Source of the DNA: Pirellulales bacterium
GTDB lineage: Bacteria; Planctomycetota; Planctomycetia; Pirellulales; JANQPP01
Reading direction: 5' to 3'
Length of the DNA stretch: 64,000 bases
Assembly (NCBI GenBank): GCA_028289405.1
Contig: JANQPP010000124.1
Coordinates: 43,313-107,312, forward strand
Position 1 is the stretch's first letter. Every line of letters begins with the position of its first letter. Shown here in pieces: positions 27,402 through 35,979 of the stretch. The position numbers and the translations under genes are program-made. Under the pieces are notes generated by a model. The model searched no databases. It was given only the letters and a program-made list of their open reading frames with translations, and had not been told where the DNA came from.

Positions 27402-28664
27402 ATGGATGCTGGTGTTCCCGCCCTTCCCTCTCGTGCTTCGTTTGACTCCACTTCGTCACATTCGCGGAGCGTCCCGCAACTCGATCTTCAGCGTGCCAAC
27501 GGCCCTCTCCATGATGAGATCACTGCCGCTCTCGCTCGGGTCGTGGAATCTGGCTGCTTCGTGCTCGGCCCGGAGTGCCAGCAATTGGAGGAAAGTTTCG
27601 CCGAGTTCTGCCATACGAAGCACGCCGTCTGCTGCGCTTCGGGTAGCGATGCCGTGTTGCTGGCTCTGATGGCGCTCGACCTCCAGCCGGGGGATCAAGT
27701 GATCCTCCCCAGCTACACTTTCTTCGCCACGGCCTCCGCCGTCACGCGGTTGGGAGGAAAGCCCGTCTTCGTCGATATCGATCCGGTGACCTACAACCTG
27801 GACATCGAGGCGGTCGAACAGGCCATCACCCCTCTCACGAAGGCAATCCTGCCCGTACATCTTTACGGCCAATGTGCCGAGATGGACCAACTCCGAGACA
27901 TCGCCACGAAGCACAATCTTCCGCTGGTGGAAGATGCCGCGCAAGCCATCGGGGCCGAGTGGCATGGCCGCAAATCGGGCTCCCTGGGAGATATCGGCTG
28001 CTTCAGTTTCTATCCCACCAAGAACCTCGGCGCGCTGGGGGATGGCGGCATGCTCACCACCAATGACGATGCCCTGGCGGACCGCTTGCGGCTCCTGCGT
28101 GTGCATGGCATGCGGCCCCGCTACGTGCACAGCGTGGTGGGCATCAATAGCCGCTTGGACGCCTTTCAAGCGGCGGTGCTGCGGGTCAAGCTAGGCCACC
28201 TGGAATCCTGGGCGGCGCAGCGCCGCGAAGTGGCCCACCACTATGCCGCGCTGGCCGATTTTTACCAGCTTCGGGACGTGGTGCAACTTCCTCGCGAAAT
28301 GCTGAGTTGCGTGCACGCCTGGAACCAATACGTGGTCCGCGTGCCGGCCCAGCACCGCGACGCGCTGCGGGAAACGCTGGCCGAAAGAAAGGTGGGCACG
28401 GAGATCTACTATCCGATCCCGCTGCATTTGCAAACGTGCTTCGCCGACCTGGGCTACCGGGAAGGGGATTTGTCGGAGACCGAACGGGCCGCGCGGGAAA
28501 CGATCGCCCTGCCCATTTATCCGGGCCTCACCCCCTCGGAGCAGGAGTATGTGATGCGGCAGATCGCCGATTACTTCGCCGCCGTCCGCCTAGCCGACCC
28601 GCCGCCAGTGTCTCGACCGGGCCAAGCTCCGGCAACCTACTTCCCCGAAACGCGGGCTGCGTAG
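27402..28664 (+). CDS. DegT/DnrJ/EryC1/StrS family aminotransferase
   Basis: A 420-residue PLP enzyme of the sugar aminotransferase family, which normally transaminates nucleotide-linked keto-sugars. The fold starts at VPQLDLQRANGPLHDEITAA. CCASGSDAVLLALMALDLQP forms the cofactor phosphate region. VEDAAQAIGAEWHGRKSGSL carries the PLP-contacting Asp. The Schiff-base Lys is in FSFYPTKNLGALGDGGML, and INSRLDAFQAAVLRVKL follows. The start is ATG 27402 with AAGGAGG (27384-27390); an in-frame extension upstream reads as non-coding. Likely product: an amino-sugar for surface polysaccharide, but the precise substrate is not readable and no other sugar genes adjoin it. Confidence 0.92.
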   Translation: MDAGVPALPSRASFDSTSSHSRSVPQLDLQRANGPLHDEITAALARVVESGCFVLGPECQQLEESFAEFCHTKHAVCCASGSDAVLLALMALDLQPGDQVILPSYTFFATASAVTRLGGKPVFVDIDPVTYNLDIEAVEQAITPLTKAILPVHLYGQCAEMDQLRDIATKHNLPLVEDAAQAIGAEWHGRKSGSLGDIGCFSFYPTKNLGALGDGGMLTTNDDALADRLRLLRVHGMRPRYVHSVVGINSRLDAFQAAVLRVKLGHLESWAAQRREVAHHYAALADFYQLRDVVQLPREMLSCVHAWNQYVVRVPAQHRDALRETLAERKVGTEIYYPIPLHLQTCFADLGYREGDLSETERAARETIALPIYPGLTPSEQEYVMRQIADYFAAVRLADPPPVSRPGQAPATYFPETRAA

Positions 28665-28695
28665 GTGTGGATGGAGCAGGCATCGCTTGAGCGAG

Positions 28696-29823
28696 TTATC
28701 CGTCACTTGGCCATGATTCGCTTAGCCCGAAAATCTCGCGCGGATGCTTGCCATCCGCCATCTCGGTCTGGCCATTTCGAAGCCAAGCCTGCGGTAGCAT
28801 CGTCAACGGCCCGTCGTAGGGATGCGCGGCATGCGGATTGTGGTAAAGGCGAACGTCGGCCTTGGCAATCGACCAAGGAAACAGATGCAAGCATGCGAGC
28901 ACAGCGCTTACCCGTGTATGTTCTTTTCTTCCAGATGGCCAGAGACCTTCCGAACCATATATCGCCTCTTGAATCTCTTCGATGTCTGCCATCTGACCAA
29001 TACAATTCACGATGATGACAAATGGCAAGCTTACCTGGCCATAGCGCCCCGCCTTTCTTCGAATCGCTTTACAAATATCCGTATGTGACACCACAAAGCC
29101 TGCCACAATAGGCAACGCAATTATTGTTCTAACACCACTTTTTCCGCGATCTGATGGCCTTTTGTGATGCGGCTTGATCTCCAGAAAAAATCTAGGGTTC
29201 TTTTTGTCGCGATATTCGAAAACTGGAAGTCCCTTCCACGCGTAGTTTAAGCCGCCGAGCCAATCCGTGATTTTGCGGCATAATCGACCGCAATCTATGG
29301 GTTGCCGAATCACTCCCTTTCGATCCACCATCAAGAAAAAGTCGGGCGTTTCAACCTTTGTTTCAATTGCATCCAATATATCCGCAAAGCGTGATTCTTC
29401 GGCAGCTTCGTCTTCGGGAGTTTCCGTCACGACCTTACATTCCAGGATGGCAGTTCTTGTCGAAGTATCCGTTGCCCGAAAATCAGGTCTCTTTTGTGTG
29501 CCGTCAATTTTCGGATGGATCTGCAAATTGTGTCCTGTCATCCGAAGCAGAGCGTGCGTGTAGAGCTCAAAAAAACTCGCGTGGAACTCGCGGTCTAATT
29601 TCGATTGGAATGTTGATCGAAATCCTTGCTTGTGTTCGTGCGGAAAGTAGGAGAACCAATGTTCCAACAGTTCTCGAATACGGTCGTACCGTGAATCAGC
29701 GCGGCGATCCAAATGTGAAAATTTCCGTTCCGCGTAACGACTCGGTGAAGTGTCTGTACGTTCGATGTCGGAAAATAGCTTCATCGTGTCTGAGTCGCTA
29801 TTTGTGGTCGATGCCCTACTCAT
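28696..29823 (-). CDS. Orphan protein with PD-(D/E)xK nuclease-like motif
   Basis: A 375-residue protein that I do not recognise as a named family. Residues 84-130 carry a pattern of the PD-(D/E)xK nuclease core: a helix with Glu (FHASFFELYTHALLRMTG), then KRPDFRA (PD at 113-114), then AILECKVVTE (ECK at 128-130). The rest is mixed alpha/beta with no membrane segment. Sampled lines of the gene are about 43-48% G+C, against about 62% in a neighbouring gene, which suggests horizontal transfer. Start: ATG 29823, overlapping the stop of the small ORF before it (ATGAGTAG). No methylase or helicase partner is nearby. It could be a restriction-like or defence nuclease. Confidence 0.7.
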   Translation of the reverse strand: MSRASTTNSDSDTMKLFSDIERTDTSPSRYAERKFSHLDRRADSRYDRIRELLEHWFSYFPHEHKQGFRSTFQSKLDREFHASFFELYTHALLRMTGHNLQIHPKIDGTQKRPDFRATDTSTRTAILECKVVTETPEDEAAEESRFADILDAIETKVETPDFFLMVDRKGVIRQPIDCGRLCRKITDWLGGLNYAWKGLPVFEYRDKKNPRFFLEIKPHHKRPSDRGKSGVRTIIALPIVAGFVVSHTDICKAIRRKAGRYGQVSLPFVIIVNCIGQMADIEEIQEAIYGSEGLWPSGRKEHTRVSAVLACLHLFPWSIAKADVRLYHNPHAAHPYDGPLTMLPQAWLRNGQTEMADGKHPREIFGLSESWPSDG

Positions 29824-30010
29824 GCTCGGCAAGATTCTCGTGAACGTCTTCGCCGTGTTGATGTTGGTGGGCGTAATCCGGTTCGAGGAAGGCCACGGCG
29901 ATGACCGCCAGCAGCAGGGTCGGCCAGATGCGGCGAAAACTGGAAAAAAAGTGAAAGCGGCGAGGGCGAAAACCTACCGCCAAGCTACGCCTCGGAGCCG
30001 AGACTTGCAA
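29816..30010 (-). CDS. Possible small His-rich membrane protein
   Basis: A frame of up to 64 codons ends with TAG at 29816-29818 and overlaps the ATG of the nuclease-like gene, the arrangement of translationally coupled genes. The product has a basic start, one hydrophobic segment (WPTLLLAVIAVAFLEPDYAH) and a His/Glu-rich tail (HQHQHGEDVHENLAEHE), which could bind metal. Its codons are G/C-ending like the host genome, unlike the gene downstream. No ATG is available: the first start would be TTG at 30010, with no good ribosome binding site, so the start and the gene itself are uncertain. Confidence 0.35.
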   Translation of the reverse strand: MQVSAPRRSLAVGFRPRRFHFFSSFRRIWPTLLLAVIAVAFLEPDYAHQHQHGEDVHENLAEHE

Positions 30011-30041
30011 CGCGCGGAATTCGCGAAACGGCGTGGCTTGC

Positions 30042-30194
30042 CCCAGCCTTGTGTGGCGAGTAAGATATGGCTGGGATTTGCGGCCGCTTGCAGCCTTTCA
30101 CTGCTAAAGAGCCATCGCCAAGGGAGGGACCTCCCGGCGATCTAGCCAGAACAGTGTCAGTCGCGTCTGCCAGGTGGTAGCACGCGATTTTTTT
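30042..30194 (+). promoter_or_regulatory. Structured leader with attenuator upstream of a Cys/Met-metabolism gene
   Basis: Successive hairpins lie in a region with no upstream plus-strand gene for 1.4 kb. P1 is CCCAGCC/GGCTGGG (30042-30048 with 30069-30075). P2 is GCAG/CTGC around 30090-30104. P3 is ATCGCC-GGGAGG pairing with CCTCCC-GGCGAT (30114-30141). An intrinsic terminator at 30161-30194 ends it, 60 bases before the ATG. An alternative pairing of TGGCT (30068-30072) with AGCCA (30144-30148) could compete with P1. I see no match to SAM-I, cobalamin or SAH riboswitch consensus by eye. A cis-regulatory leader is inferred, not proven. Confidence 0.45.
30161..30194 (+). terminator. Intrinsic terminator inside a 5' leader
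   Basis: TCGCGT-CTGCC (30161-30171) pairs with GGTAG-C-ACGCGA (30176-30187), with one bulged base and a 4-base loop. Seven T residues follow (30188-30194). It is the best-formed intrinsic terminator in the window, yet it lies in front of a gene on the same strand. Confidence 0.75.
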
Positions 30195-30253
30195 GTGGGT
30201 CGCGGCAGCCGAGCCCAAATGACACATCACTTTTTGTGGAGTTCTGGTGAATC

Positions 30254-31465
30254 ATGCAGCTCACTTCCCGTGAAACCGCCGCGAAGCCGCTGGGGATCTC
30301 GACCGTCACCGTGCATGCCGGCGAGGACCGGCAGAAGCCGGGAAATTCGATCACGGACCCCATTTTCTGTTCGGCCACGTACACCTTCCCCAATACGCAG
30401 TCGGTAATCGACTTCATCGAGCAGAAGCAGCCCCGGGAAGAGTATGGCCGCTACGGCAATCCCGGTGAAAAGGTCGTGGAGAAGAAGCTGGCCGCGCTCG
30501 ACGGCGGGGAATCGGCGCTGCTGTTTTCCAGCGGCATGGCGGCCATCGTGGGTTTGCTGATGGCCAAGCTGAACGCTGGCGACGAGGTGATCTTCTTCGA
30601 CGAATGTTACCACCGCAGCCGGGAATTCTGCACCAAGCATCTCTCCCGCTTCGGCGTGACCACGCATCAAGTTCCCGCCGGCGATTACGAGGCGATGGAA
30701 GCGGCCATCACGCCCGCCACGCGGCTGCTGGTGAGCGAATCTCCCACGAATCCGCATTTGAGCGTGGTCGATCTCGAACGCTTCGCCGATTTGGGGCGGC
30801 GGCACGATGTCGAGACGCTAATCGACGCCACGCTGGCCACCCCTTACAACGTGCAGCCGCTCACGGAGGGGGTCGATTACGTGCTCCATTCGGCCACCAA
30901 ATATCTGGCCGGGCACAATGACCTGCTCGCTGGGGCAATCATCAGCACCGCCGAAAAACTGGAGCCGGTTCGTAAGTTGCGGGGCATCATGGGGGCGGTC
31001 AATTCTCCCCACAATCTGTACCTGCTGGAACGGGGCCTGAAAACGTTCGAGCTGCGGATGCAGCGGCAAAACGAGAACGGCATAAAGATCGCCCGTTTTC
31101 TGGAGCAGCATCCGCGCGTGGAACAGGTCTATTATCCCGGCTTGGAATCGCATCGTGACCATGAAGTGGCCCGACGAACCATGCGGGGCTTCGGCGGTCT
31201 GATCACGTTTTTGGTAAAGGACGCGGACTGGCGACAAACCGGAGCCATCGTGGACGCGGTGCGGATTCCGCGGATTGGCCCCAGCCTGGGAGGCGTGGAG
31301 TCCTTGATTGAACAGCCGCTGGTGATGAGCTACTACGAATGCACGCCCGAGGAGCGAAAGAGCTTCGGCATTCCGGACAACATGATCCGCCTCGCCTGCG
31401 GTATCGAGAACCCGGAGGATTTGGTGGCCGACATCGAACAGGCGTTGGAGTCGGCCAGCTTGTAA
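30254..31465 (+). CDS. Cys/Met-metabolism PLP-dependent enzyme (cystathionine gamma-synthase-like)
   Basis: A 403-residue fold-type I PLP enzyme. Visible motifs: EYGRYGNPGEKVVEKKLAAL (the YxRxxNP substrate/cofactor site), LLFSSGMAAIVGLL, LVSESPTNPHLSVVDL, the Schiff-base Lys in LHSATKYLAGHNDLLAGAII, and GPSLGGVESLIEQPLVMSYY. Members interconvert cystathionine, homocysteine, cysteine or methionine; cystathionine gamma-synthase, O-acyl-homoserine sulfhydrylase and methionine gamma-lyase cannot be told apart by eye. Start: ATG at 30254 with TGGAG upstream. It sits 37 bases before a paralogue on the same strand, so the two probably form a sulfur amino acid operon controlled by the terminator-bearing leader. 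Confidence 0.9.
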   Translation: MQLTSRETAAKPLGISTVTVHAGEDRQKPGNSITDPIFCSATYTFPNTQSVIDFIEQKQPREEYGRYGNPGEKVVEKKLAALDGGESALLFSSGMAAIVGLLMAKLNAGDEVIFFDECYHRSREFCTKHLSRFGVTTHQVPAGDYEAMEAAITPATRLLVSESPTNPHLSVVDLERFADLGRRHDVETLIDATLATPYNVQPLTEGVDYVLHSATKYLAGHNDLLAGAIISTAEKLEPVRKLRGIMGAVNSPHNLYLLERGLKTFELRMQRQNENGIKIARFLEQHPRVEQVYYPGLESHRDHEVARRTMRGFGGLITFLVKDADWRQTGAIVDAVRIPRIGPSLGGVESLIEQPLVMSYYECTPEERKSFGIPDNMIRLACGIENPEDLVADIEQALESASL

Positions 31466-31502
31466 CGGGCGGATTTCCACGCACATCGTTTCTTGTCGCT
31501 GA

Positions 31503-32684
31503 ATGCCAGCCATGGACACGTCCTCTCTGCGATTCCGTACCCGGGCCATCCACGTGGGCAACGAAAAGGAGCCCCGCACAGGAGCGGTCGTGCCACCGGT
31601 CCATGTGGCTTCGACCTACATCCAGCCGGGCGCGGGAACGTGGGGGGAGTACGACTACACCCGCAGCGGCAACCCGACACGGAGCGGTCTGGAGGCCACG
31701 CTGGCTTCGCTGGAATCGGGAACGCGCGCGCTGGCCTTCTCCTCCGGCATGGCGGCCATTCATGCCGTAACCATGCTGCTCCGTTCCGGCGACCATCTGC
31801 TGGCCGGCACGGATATCTACGGTGGTACCTATCGACTGCTGCACAAGATCTTGGATCGCACGGGAGTCGAGGTCTCACTGGTCCCGGCTACGGACTTGGC
31901 AAAAGTCGAAGCAGCCTTTCGGCCCGAGACCAAGCTCCTGTGGATCGAGAGCCCCGGCAATCCGCTGATGTCGATCACGGACATCGGGGCCTGCGCGGAA
32001 CTGGCCCATCGGCACGGTGCGTGGCTGGGCGTGGACAACACGTTCGCCTCGCCGGTGCTTACGCGACCGCTGGAACTGGGCGCGGACATCGTGATGCACT
32101 CGCTCACGAAGTATCTGGGCGGCCACTCCGACTTGCTGGGCGGTGCCCTCGTCGTCCGCCAGCAAGAACTGTACGACCAGCTTTATTTCGTGCAGAACGC
32201 CACCGGCGCGGTTTTATCGCCTTGGGATGCGTTCCTCACCAGCCGAGGGCTGAAGACACTGGAGCTGCGCGTCCGCGAGCAGAGCCGCTCGGCATTGCGA
32301 ATCGCCGAATTTCTAGCCGAACAGAGTTGGGTCGAAAGAGTGCTCTATCCCGGATTGCCCGGGCATCCTGGACACGAACTGGCGGCCCGTCAAATGCAGG
32401 GCGGCTTTGGCGGCATGATGAGTTTCGAACTGCGAGGCGGATTCGAGGCCGCGCAATGTTTCGTGGAATCGACACGGCTGTTCCAACTGGCAGTGAGCCT
32501 CGGCGCGGTGGAGTCGCTGATCGAACAGCCCGCCGCCATGTCACACGCCAGTTACGATCCGGCTGACCGGGAGGCGCACGGCATTCGCGACGGCCTAGTC
32601 CGCATATCCGTGGGACTGGAAGCCTGGGAAGACCTGCGTGACGATCTACTCCAGGCGGCACAAGCAGCAGGGCTGGCAGGGTAG
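31503..32684 (+). CDS. Second Cys/Met-metabolism PLP-dependent enzyme (cystathionine lyase/synthase-like)
   Basis: A 393-residue paralogue of the preceding enzyme. It shows TRAIHVGNEKEP, EYDYTRSGNPTRSGLEATLA (the YTRxxNPT motif), ALAFSSGMAAIHAVTMLL, WIESPGNPLMSITDI, the PLP Lys in MHSLTKYLGGHSDLLGGALV, and SLGAVESLIEQPAAMSH. It resembles cystathionine gamma-lyase/beta-lyase and gamma-synthase types more closely than the first copy does. The pair could perform successive transsulfuration steps. Start: ATG 31503, or ATG 31512 in frame. It converges with the next gene, leaving 7 bases between stop codons. Confidence 0.9.
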   Translation: MPAMDTSSLRFRTRAIHVGNEKEPRTGAVVPPVHVASTYIQPGAGTWGEYDYTRSGNPTRSGLEATLASLESGTRALAFSSGMAAIHAVTMLLRSGDHLLAGTDIYGGTYRLLHKILDRTGVEVSLVPATDLAKVEAAFRPETKLLWIESPGNPLMSITDIGACAELAHRHGAWLGVDNTFASPVLTRPLELGADIVMHSLTKYLGGHSDLLGGALVVRQQELYDQLYFVQNATGAVLSPWDAFLTSRGLKTLELRVREQSRSALRIAEFLAEQSWVERVLYPGLPGHPGHELAARQMQGGFGGMMSFELRGGFEAAQCFVESTRLFQLAVSLGAVESLIEQPAAMSHASYDPADREAHGIRDGLVRISVGLEAWEDLRDDLLQAAQAAGLAG

Positions 32685-32691
32685 TTCCCTA

Positions 32692-33870
32692 TCAATCCGC
32701 GACCGGCAGCAGGCGGATTTGGCGGATGTCGCAGGCTGCTTGCCGAGCGATCTCCGTCGGCTTCACCGACAGTTCATATTCGCCGGCCTCTGGGAGTATC
32801 AGGGTTCCCACCGTGCGGGCTTTGAAGTTTTGAAAATGCCCCGTCTCTTCGACCGTCCAATCGAGGGCTTGGTCACCCGACCAGATTCGCATGGCGCTCC
32901 CGCCTTGGCCGGTGCCGCAGCCTTGCAGGACTTCCACCGTGAAATTCCCCGGCTGCATGATCGTGAAATTCCAAGTGGCTTGGTCGTCGGTCTTGACCCA
33001 ATAGCCGAGCGTGCGTTTCTTTTCCGCCGGTTCCCAGCGGAGCATCGTGCCCTGCACGATCGCATCTCCGGCGAATAACGTCACCGCGCCATCGGCGGCT
33101 TGTTTGGGCGGAGTCCCCTCGCAAGCCGGGACCAGCAGCAGGGCTTTCAAATTCATCACGGCTCCGCCGACCTTCCGAGTGCAGCGTACGGCCACGTTGT
33201 ACTCGCCGGAAACGGGCAAATAGAGGGTACCCAGATCCAACGTGGTGTAGCGGTACCAGCTTCCCGTGGAAGCTAGGGTACCGGTGACGCGAATCGGTTC
33301 GGCATCCTCGGGTGAAAACTCCACCGCCACCTGGCTGCCGTCCGGCGCTGCCGTGGAATAGGTCAGCAACAGGCGGTACATGCCCCAGCGGGTGGCTGGG
33401 AAAGCCCAGGTCACATAATCCTCTGGGTTCGTCCAAAAACCGATGCGGTGGTTTCCAGGATGGCTTTCTAGCTTGGCCGTCTCGCCGATAACTTTCGCGT
33501 CCAGGGCGCTGAACAGGATTCGGCCGTCGGGACGCTGCTCGGAATCCTGGCCGGTTTCGACGAGAATTTGTCGAGTGTCTTCGAGATTCTCCGGGAGCAA
33601 AATGACCGCCTGGCTGGCATCTTCGTTGAATTCAAAATCGAGCGCTTGCCCATTACTCGCGACCGTGCAACGGACGATGTGGGGAAAGGGAGTCGGTAAG
33701 GCCAGCCGACCATCAGCCGGCCGGCGCGTCACGGTCAACTCAAGAATGTGGTTGCCGCTAGAGTTCGCGGAGATGCGTCCCCAAGATGTTTTCTCTGGAA
33801 GCGTGTCCTCAGTTCCCCGGGCAGTGTGGACCGCTAGCAGCGTGGCCACCAAAAACAGTGTACGGGCCAT
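32692..33870 (-). CDS. Secreted protein with two carbohydrate-binding-like beta domains
   Basis: A 392-residue protein with a signal peptide at 1-19 (MARTLFLVATLLAVHTARG). Two beta-sandwich domains follow, resembling CBM6/DUF5077-type modules found C-terminally on planctomycete glycosidases. The first spans about 140-250 (TWAFPATRWGMYRLLLTYST ... LPVSGEYNVAVRCTRK) and the second about 285-385 (ATWNFTIMQPGNFTVEVLQG ... LPEAGEYELSVKP). The N-terminal 120 residues resemble an accessory sandwich domain of fucosidases. No catalytic domain is present, so a binding role for exported glycans is inferred. Start: ATG at 33870 with AAGGGAG upstream. The 208 bases up to the next gene hold nothing evident. 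Confidence 0.75.
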   Translation of the reverse strand: MARTLFLVATLLAVHTARGTEDTLPEKTSWGRISANSSGNHILELTVTRRPADGRLALPTPFPHIVRCTVASNGQALDFEFNEDASQAVILLPENLEDTRQILVETGQDSEQRPDGRILFSALDAKVIGETAKLESHPGNHRIGFWTNPEDYVTWAFPATRWGMYRLLLTYSTAAPDGSQVAVEFSPEDAEPIRVTGTLASTGSWYRYTTLDLGTLYLPVSGEYNVAVRCTRKVGGAVMNLKALLLVPACEGTPPKQAADGAVTLFAGDAIVQGTMLRWEPAEKKRTLGYWVKTDDQATWNFTIMQPGNFTVEVLQGCGTGQGGSAMRIWSGDQALDWTVEETGHFQNFKARTVGTLILPEAGEYELSVKPTEIARQAACDIRQIRLLPVAD

Positions 33871-34081
33871 TCCCGTCTCCCTTGCGTAAGATCATGGATG
33901 ATGGACTAGGCAGCCGGTGATTATAGACGCCCTCCCAGCGGACTTCACCGGCACATGGCCATTGGATGTGGACTAGCGGCCAAATCCAGGTTTCTTCCGC
34001 GATGGGCGGCCAAGGGATACACTCTTAGTTTCCCCGATGCCCGCCCACGAATGCCTCGAGCAAGGCGTGTGAACCGACGTG

Positions 34082-35365
34082 ATGAACGCGACCGATTCGG
34101 AATCCGAGAATTTTTTGCCGGTACTCACGCATGCGGCACTTTCCGACGTCGGCTTGCGTCGGGCGAACAACCAGGACGCTCTGGCCGTCGTTCTCGCTCC
34201 CAACGAAGAAGGTTGGCGGCGGCGGGGCCATCTGTTCCTCGTGGCCGACGGCATGGGCGCGCACGCGGCGGGAGAACTCGCCAGTAAACTGGCGGCGGAA
34301 ACCGTGCCGCATTTGTATGCCAAGTCACGGACCGACTCCCCCGCTGAAGCCATCGGCCAAGCCATCGTGGACGCCAATACGCGGATTCACGAGCAGGGCG
34401 AAGCCAACTCCGATTTTCACGGCATGGGTACCACCTGCAGCACGTTGCTGCTGCTCCCCGAGGGGGCCATCGTGGCACACGTGGGAGATAGCCGAGTTTA
34501 TCGCCTGCGGGGAGACCATTTGGAGCAACTCACCGCGGACCATAGTTTGTATTGGGAAGTTTCCGCGGCCGCGCAAGCCCGTGACGCCTCGGTCCCTGAT
34601 TATGTCCCAAAAAACATCATCACCCGGTCGCTGGGGCCGAAACCAACAGTAGAAGTTGACCTGGAAGGCCCGTTTCCCTTGCTCAAGGGGGACTTGTTCT
34701 TGCTGTGCAGCGACGGACTGACGGGCCCCGTCACCGATGAAGAGATGGCCGCGCTGTTGCGATGTCTTCCGCCAGCGGAGGCGGTCCAATCCTTAGTTGA
34801 TTTGGCCAATCTCAAGGGAGGGCCGGACAACATTACCGTGGTCATCGCTCAAGTAGGCGAAGTGGACACGGAATTGAGTCCAACAGCCGAAGGTGATTCC
34901 GCCTCGCCGGCCATCTCCCAGCGAGGGTGGATATGGCTAACGGGATCCTTGGCCGTCTTGTTGGGGCTTTTGGCGGTAGTGGCCTGGTACTTGTCTTACA
35001 AGAATTTGGCTTTGATCGCTTTCCTCGTGGATATTTTTGCTTGGGCTTCGACCGTATCTCAATACATGACGCAAACTCCAAGCGGATCTAGTCCGGACAT
35101 GCGGGAGCGTTGGGGAGAAGGACCGTACCGCCATGTGGATGCCCGGCCCACGGCACAACTCGCGAAGCGGTTCGCGGAGATCGCCGCCCAAGTGCGCGAG
35201 GCGGCACACGAAGAGCACCACGACCGTGATTGGCAAGACTGCCATCGTTGGCACGCCGCTGCTGAACAGGCATACCAAAGAGGAAAGTTTCAAGACGCCG
35301 TTCGTGAATACGCGCGAATCATCTCTTGCGTGATGGCCCATGTCCGTGAAAAAGGAAGTTCATGA
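34082..35365 (+). CDS. PP2C-family protein serine/threonine phosphatase with membrane anchor
   Basis: A 427-residue protein. Residues 18-260 are a PP2C (Stp-like) phosphatase: LSDVGLRRANNQDALAVVL, VADGMGAHAAGELAS (metal-binding Asp in DGMG), VAHVGDSRVYRLRGDHLEQL, CSDGLTGPVTDEEM and GGPDNITVVI. A transmembrane helix follows near 280-305 (WLTGSLAVLLGLLAVVAWYL). A hydrophilic segment of about 110 residues, with a TPR-like helix pair, ends it (AAEQAYQRGKFQDAVREYAR). Likely opposes Ser/Thr kinases, which planctomycetes have in number; none is in the window. GTG 34079 directly precedes the ATG and is an alternative start. Confidence 0.93.
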   Translation: MNATDSESENFLPVLTHAALSDVGLRRANNQDALAVVLAPNEEGWRRRGHLFLVADGMGAHAAGELASKLAAETVPHLYAKSRTDSPAEAIGQAIVDANTRIHEQGEANSDFHGMGTTCSTLLLLPEGAIVAHVGDSRVYRLRGDHLEQLTADHSLYWEVSAAAQARDASVPDYVPKNIITRSLGPKPTVEVDLEGPFPLLKGDLFLLCSDGLTGPVTDEEMAALLRCLPPAEAVQSLVDLANLKGGPDNITVVIAQVGEVDTELSPTAEGDSASPAISQRGWIWLTGSLAVLLGLLAVVAWYLSYKNLALIAFLVDIFAWASTVSQYMTQTPSGSSPDMRERWGEGPYRHVDARPTAQLAKRFAEIAAQVREAAHEEHHDRDWQDCHRWHAAAEQAYQRGKFQDAVREYARIISCVMAHVREKGSS

Positions 35366-35432
35366 ACCGCTAGAGCGATACTTGCCGAGCGAATAACCAA
35401 ATTGAGCACACTCCGTGAAAGTGAGCGACATC

Positions 35433-35939
35433 ATGCCGGAATCGTATCGAATCCGCATCGCCAAGGAGGAGATTGTCTTTTCCGCCGGCCACTTCATTAC
35501 CTTCAATGGCAATGTTTGCGAACGGCTCCACGGCCACAATTACCATGTTGCGGTGGAGTTGGAGGCCGCGCTAGATGAAAACCATTATGTGGTCGATTTT
35601 GTGGCGACGAGGGCGGAACTCCAACGCCTCGCGGGCGAGTTGGACCACCGCATGCTATTGCCCACTCAGCATCCTCTGATCCAAGTGCGCGCGGACGACC
35701 AGGAAGTGGAGGCCCGCTTCGAGGAACGGCGATGGGTTTTTCCTCGCGGCGACTGTGTGTTGCTGCCAGTGAAAAATACGACCGCCGAGTTGTTGGCCAC
35801 TTATCTGGCCGCGCAGCTCCGCGCCGCGCTCCGGGAAAAACTCGGCTTTGAGCCGCGGTCGATGCGGGTGGAAGTGGATGAATGTTTCGGGCAACTCGGC
35901 ATCTACGAATGGCGCGGCGAAACGACATCAGGCGAATGA
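35433..35939 (+). CDS. 6-pyruvoyl-tetrahydropterin synthase / QueD family protein
   Basis: A 168-residue tunnelling-fold enzyme. IVFSAGHFITF supplies the first zinc His and CERLHGHNYHV supplies the catalytic Cys and the HxH pair. The DHRML segment and VEVDECFGQLGIYEW follow the family pattern. QueD makes carboxy-tetrahydropterin for queuosine; PTPS makes biopterin precursors. A QueD role is more usual in bacteria, but no queuosine genes adjoin it. An insertion of about 35 residues (residues 80-115) between DHRML and the glutamate region is longer than in E. coli QueD. ATG 35433 is preferred over an upstream GTG at 35415; neither has a strong ribosome binding site. Confidence 0.85.
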   Translation: MPESYRIRIAKEEIVFSAGHFITFNGNVCERLHGHNYHVAVELEAALDENHYVVDFVATRAELQRLAGELDHRMLLPTQHPLIQVRADDQEVEARFEERRWVFPRGDCVLLPVKNTTAELLATYLAAQLRAALREKLGFEPRSMRVEVDECFGQLGIYEWRGETTSGE

Positions 35940-35979
35940 AGCTTGGACTTCGACAAGTGCCATCTGATAAACAGCCGAC

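Noticed and set aside
30122..30135. AGGGAGGGACC resembles the T-box consensus AGGGTGGNACC.
   Set aside because: It forms its own hairpin, is separate from the terminator, has no specifier loop or AG bulge that I can find, and T-box leaders are not typical of planctomycetes.
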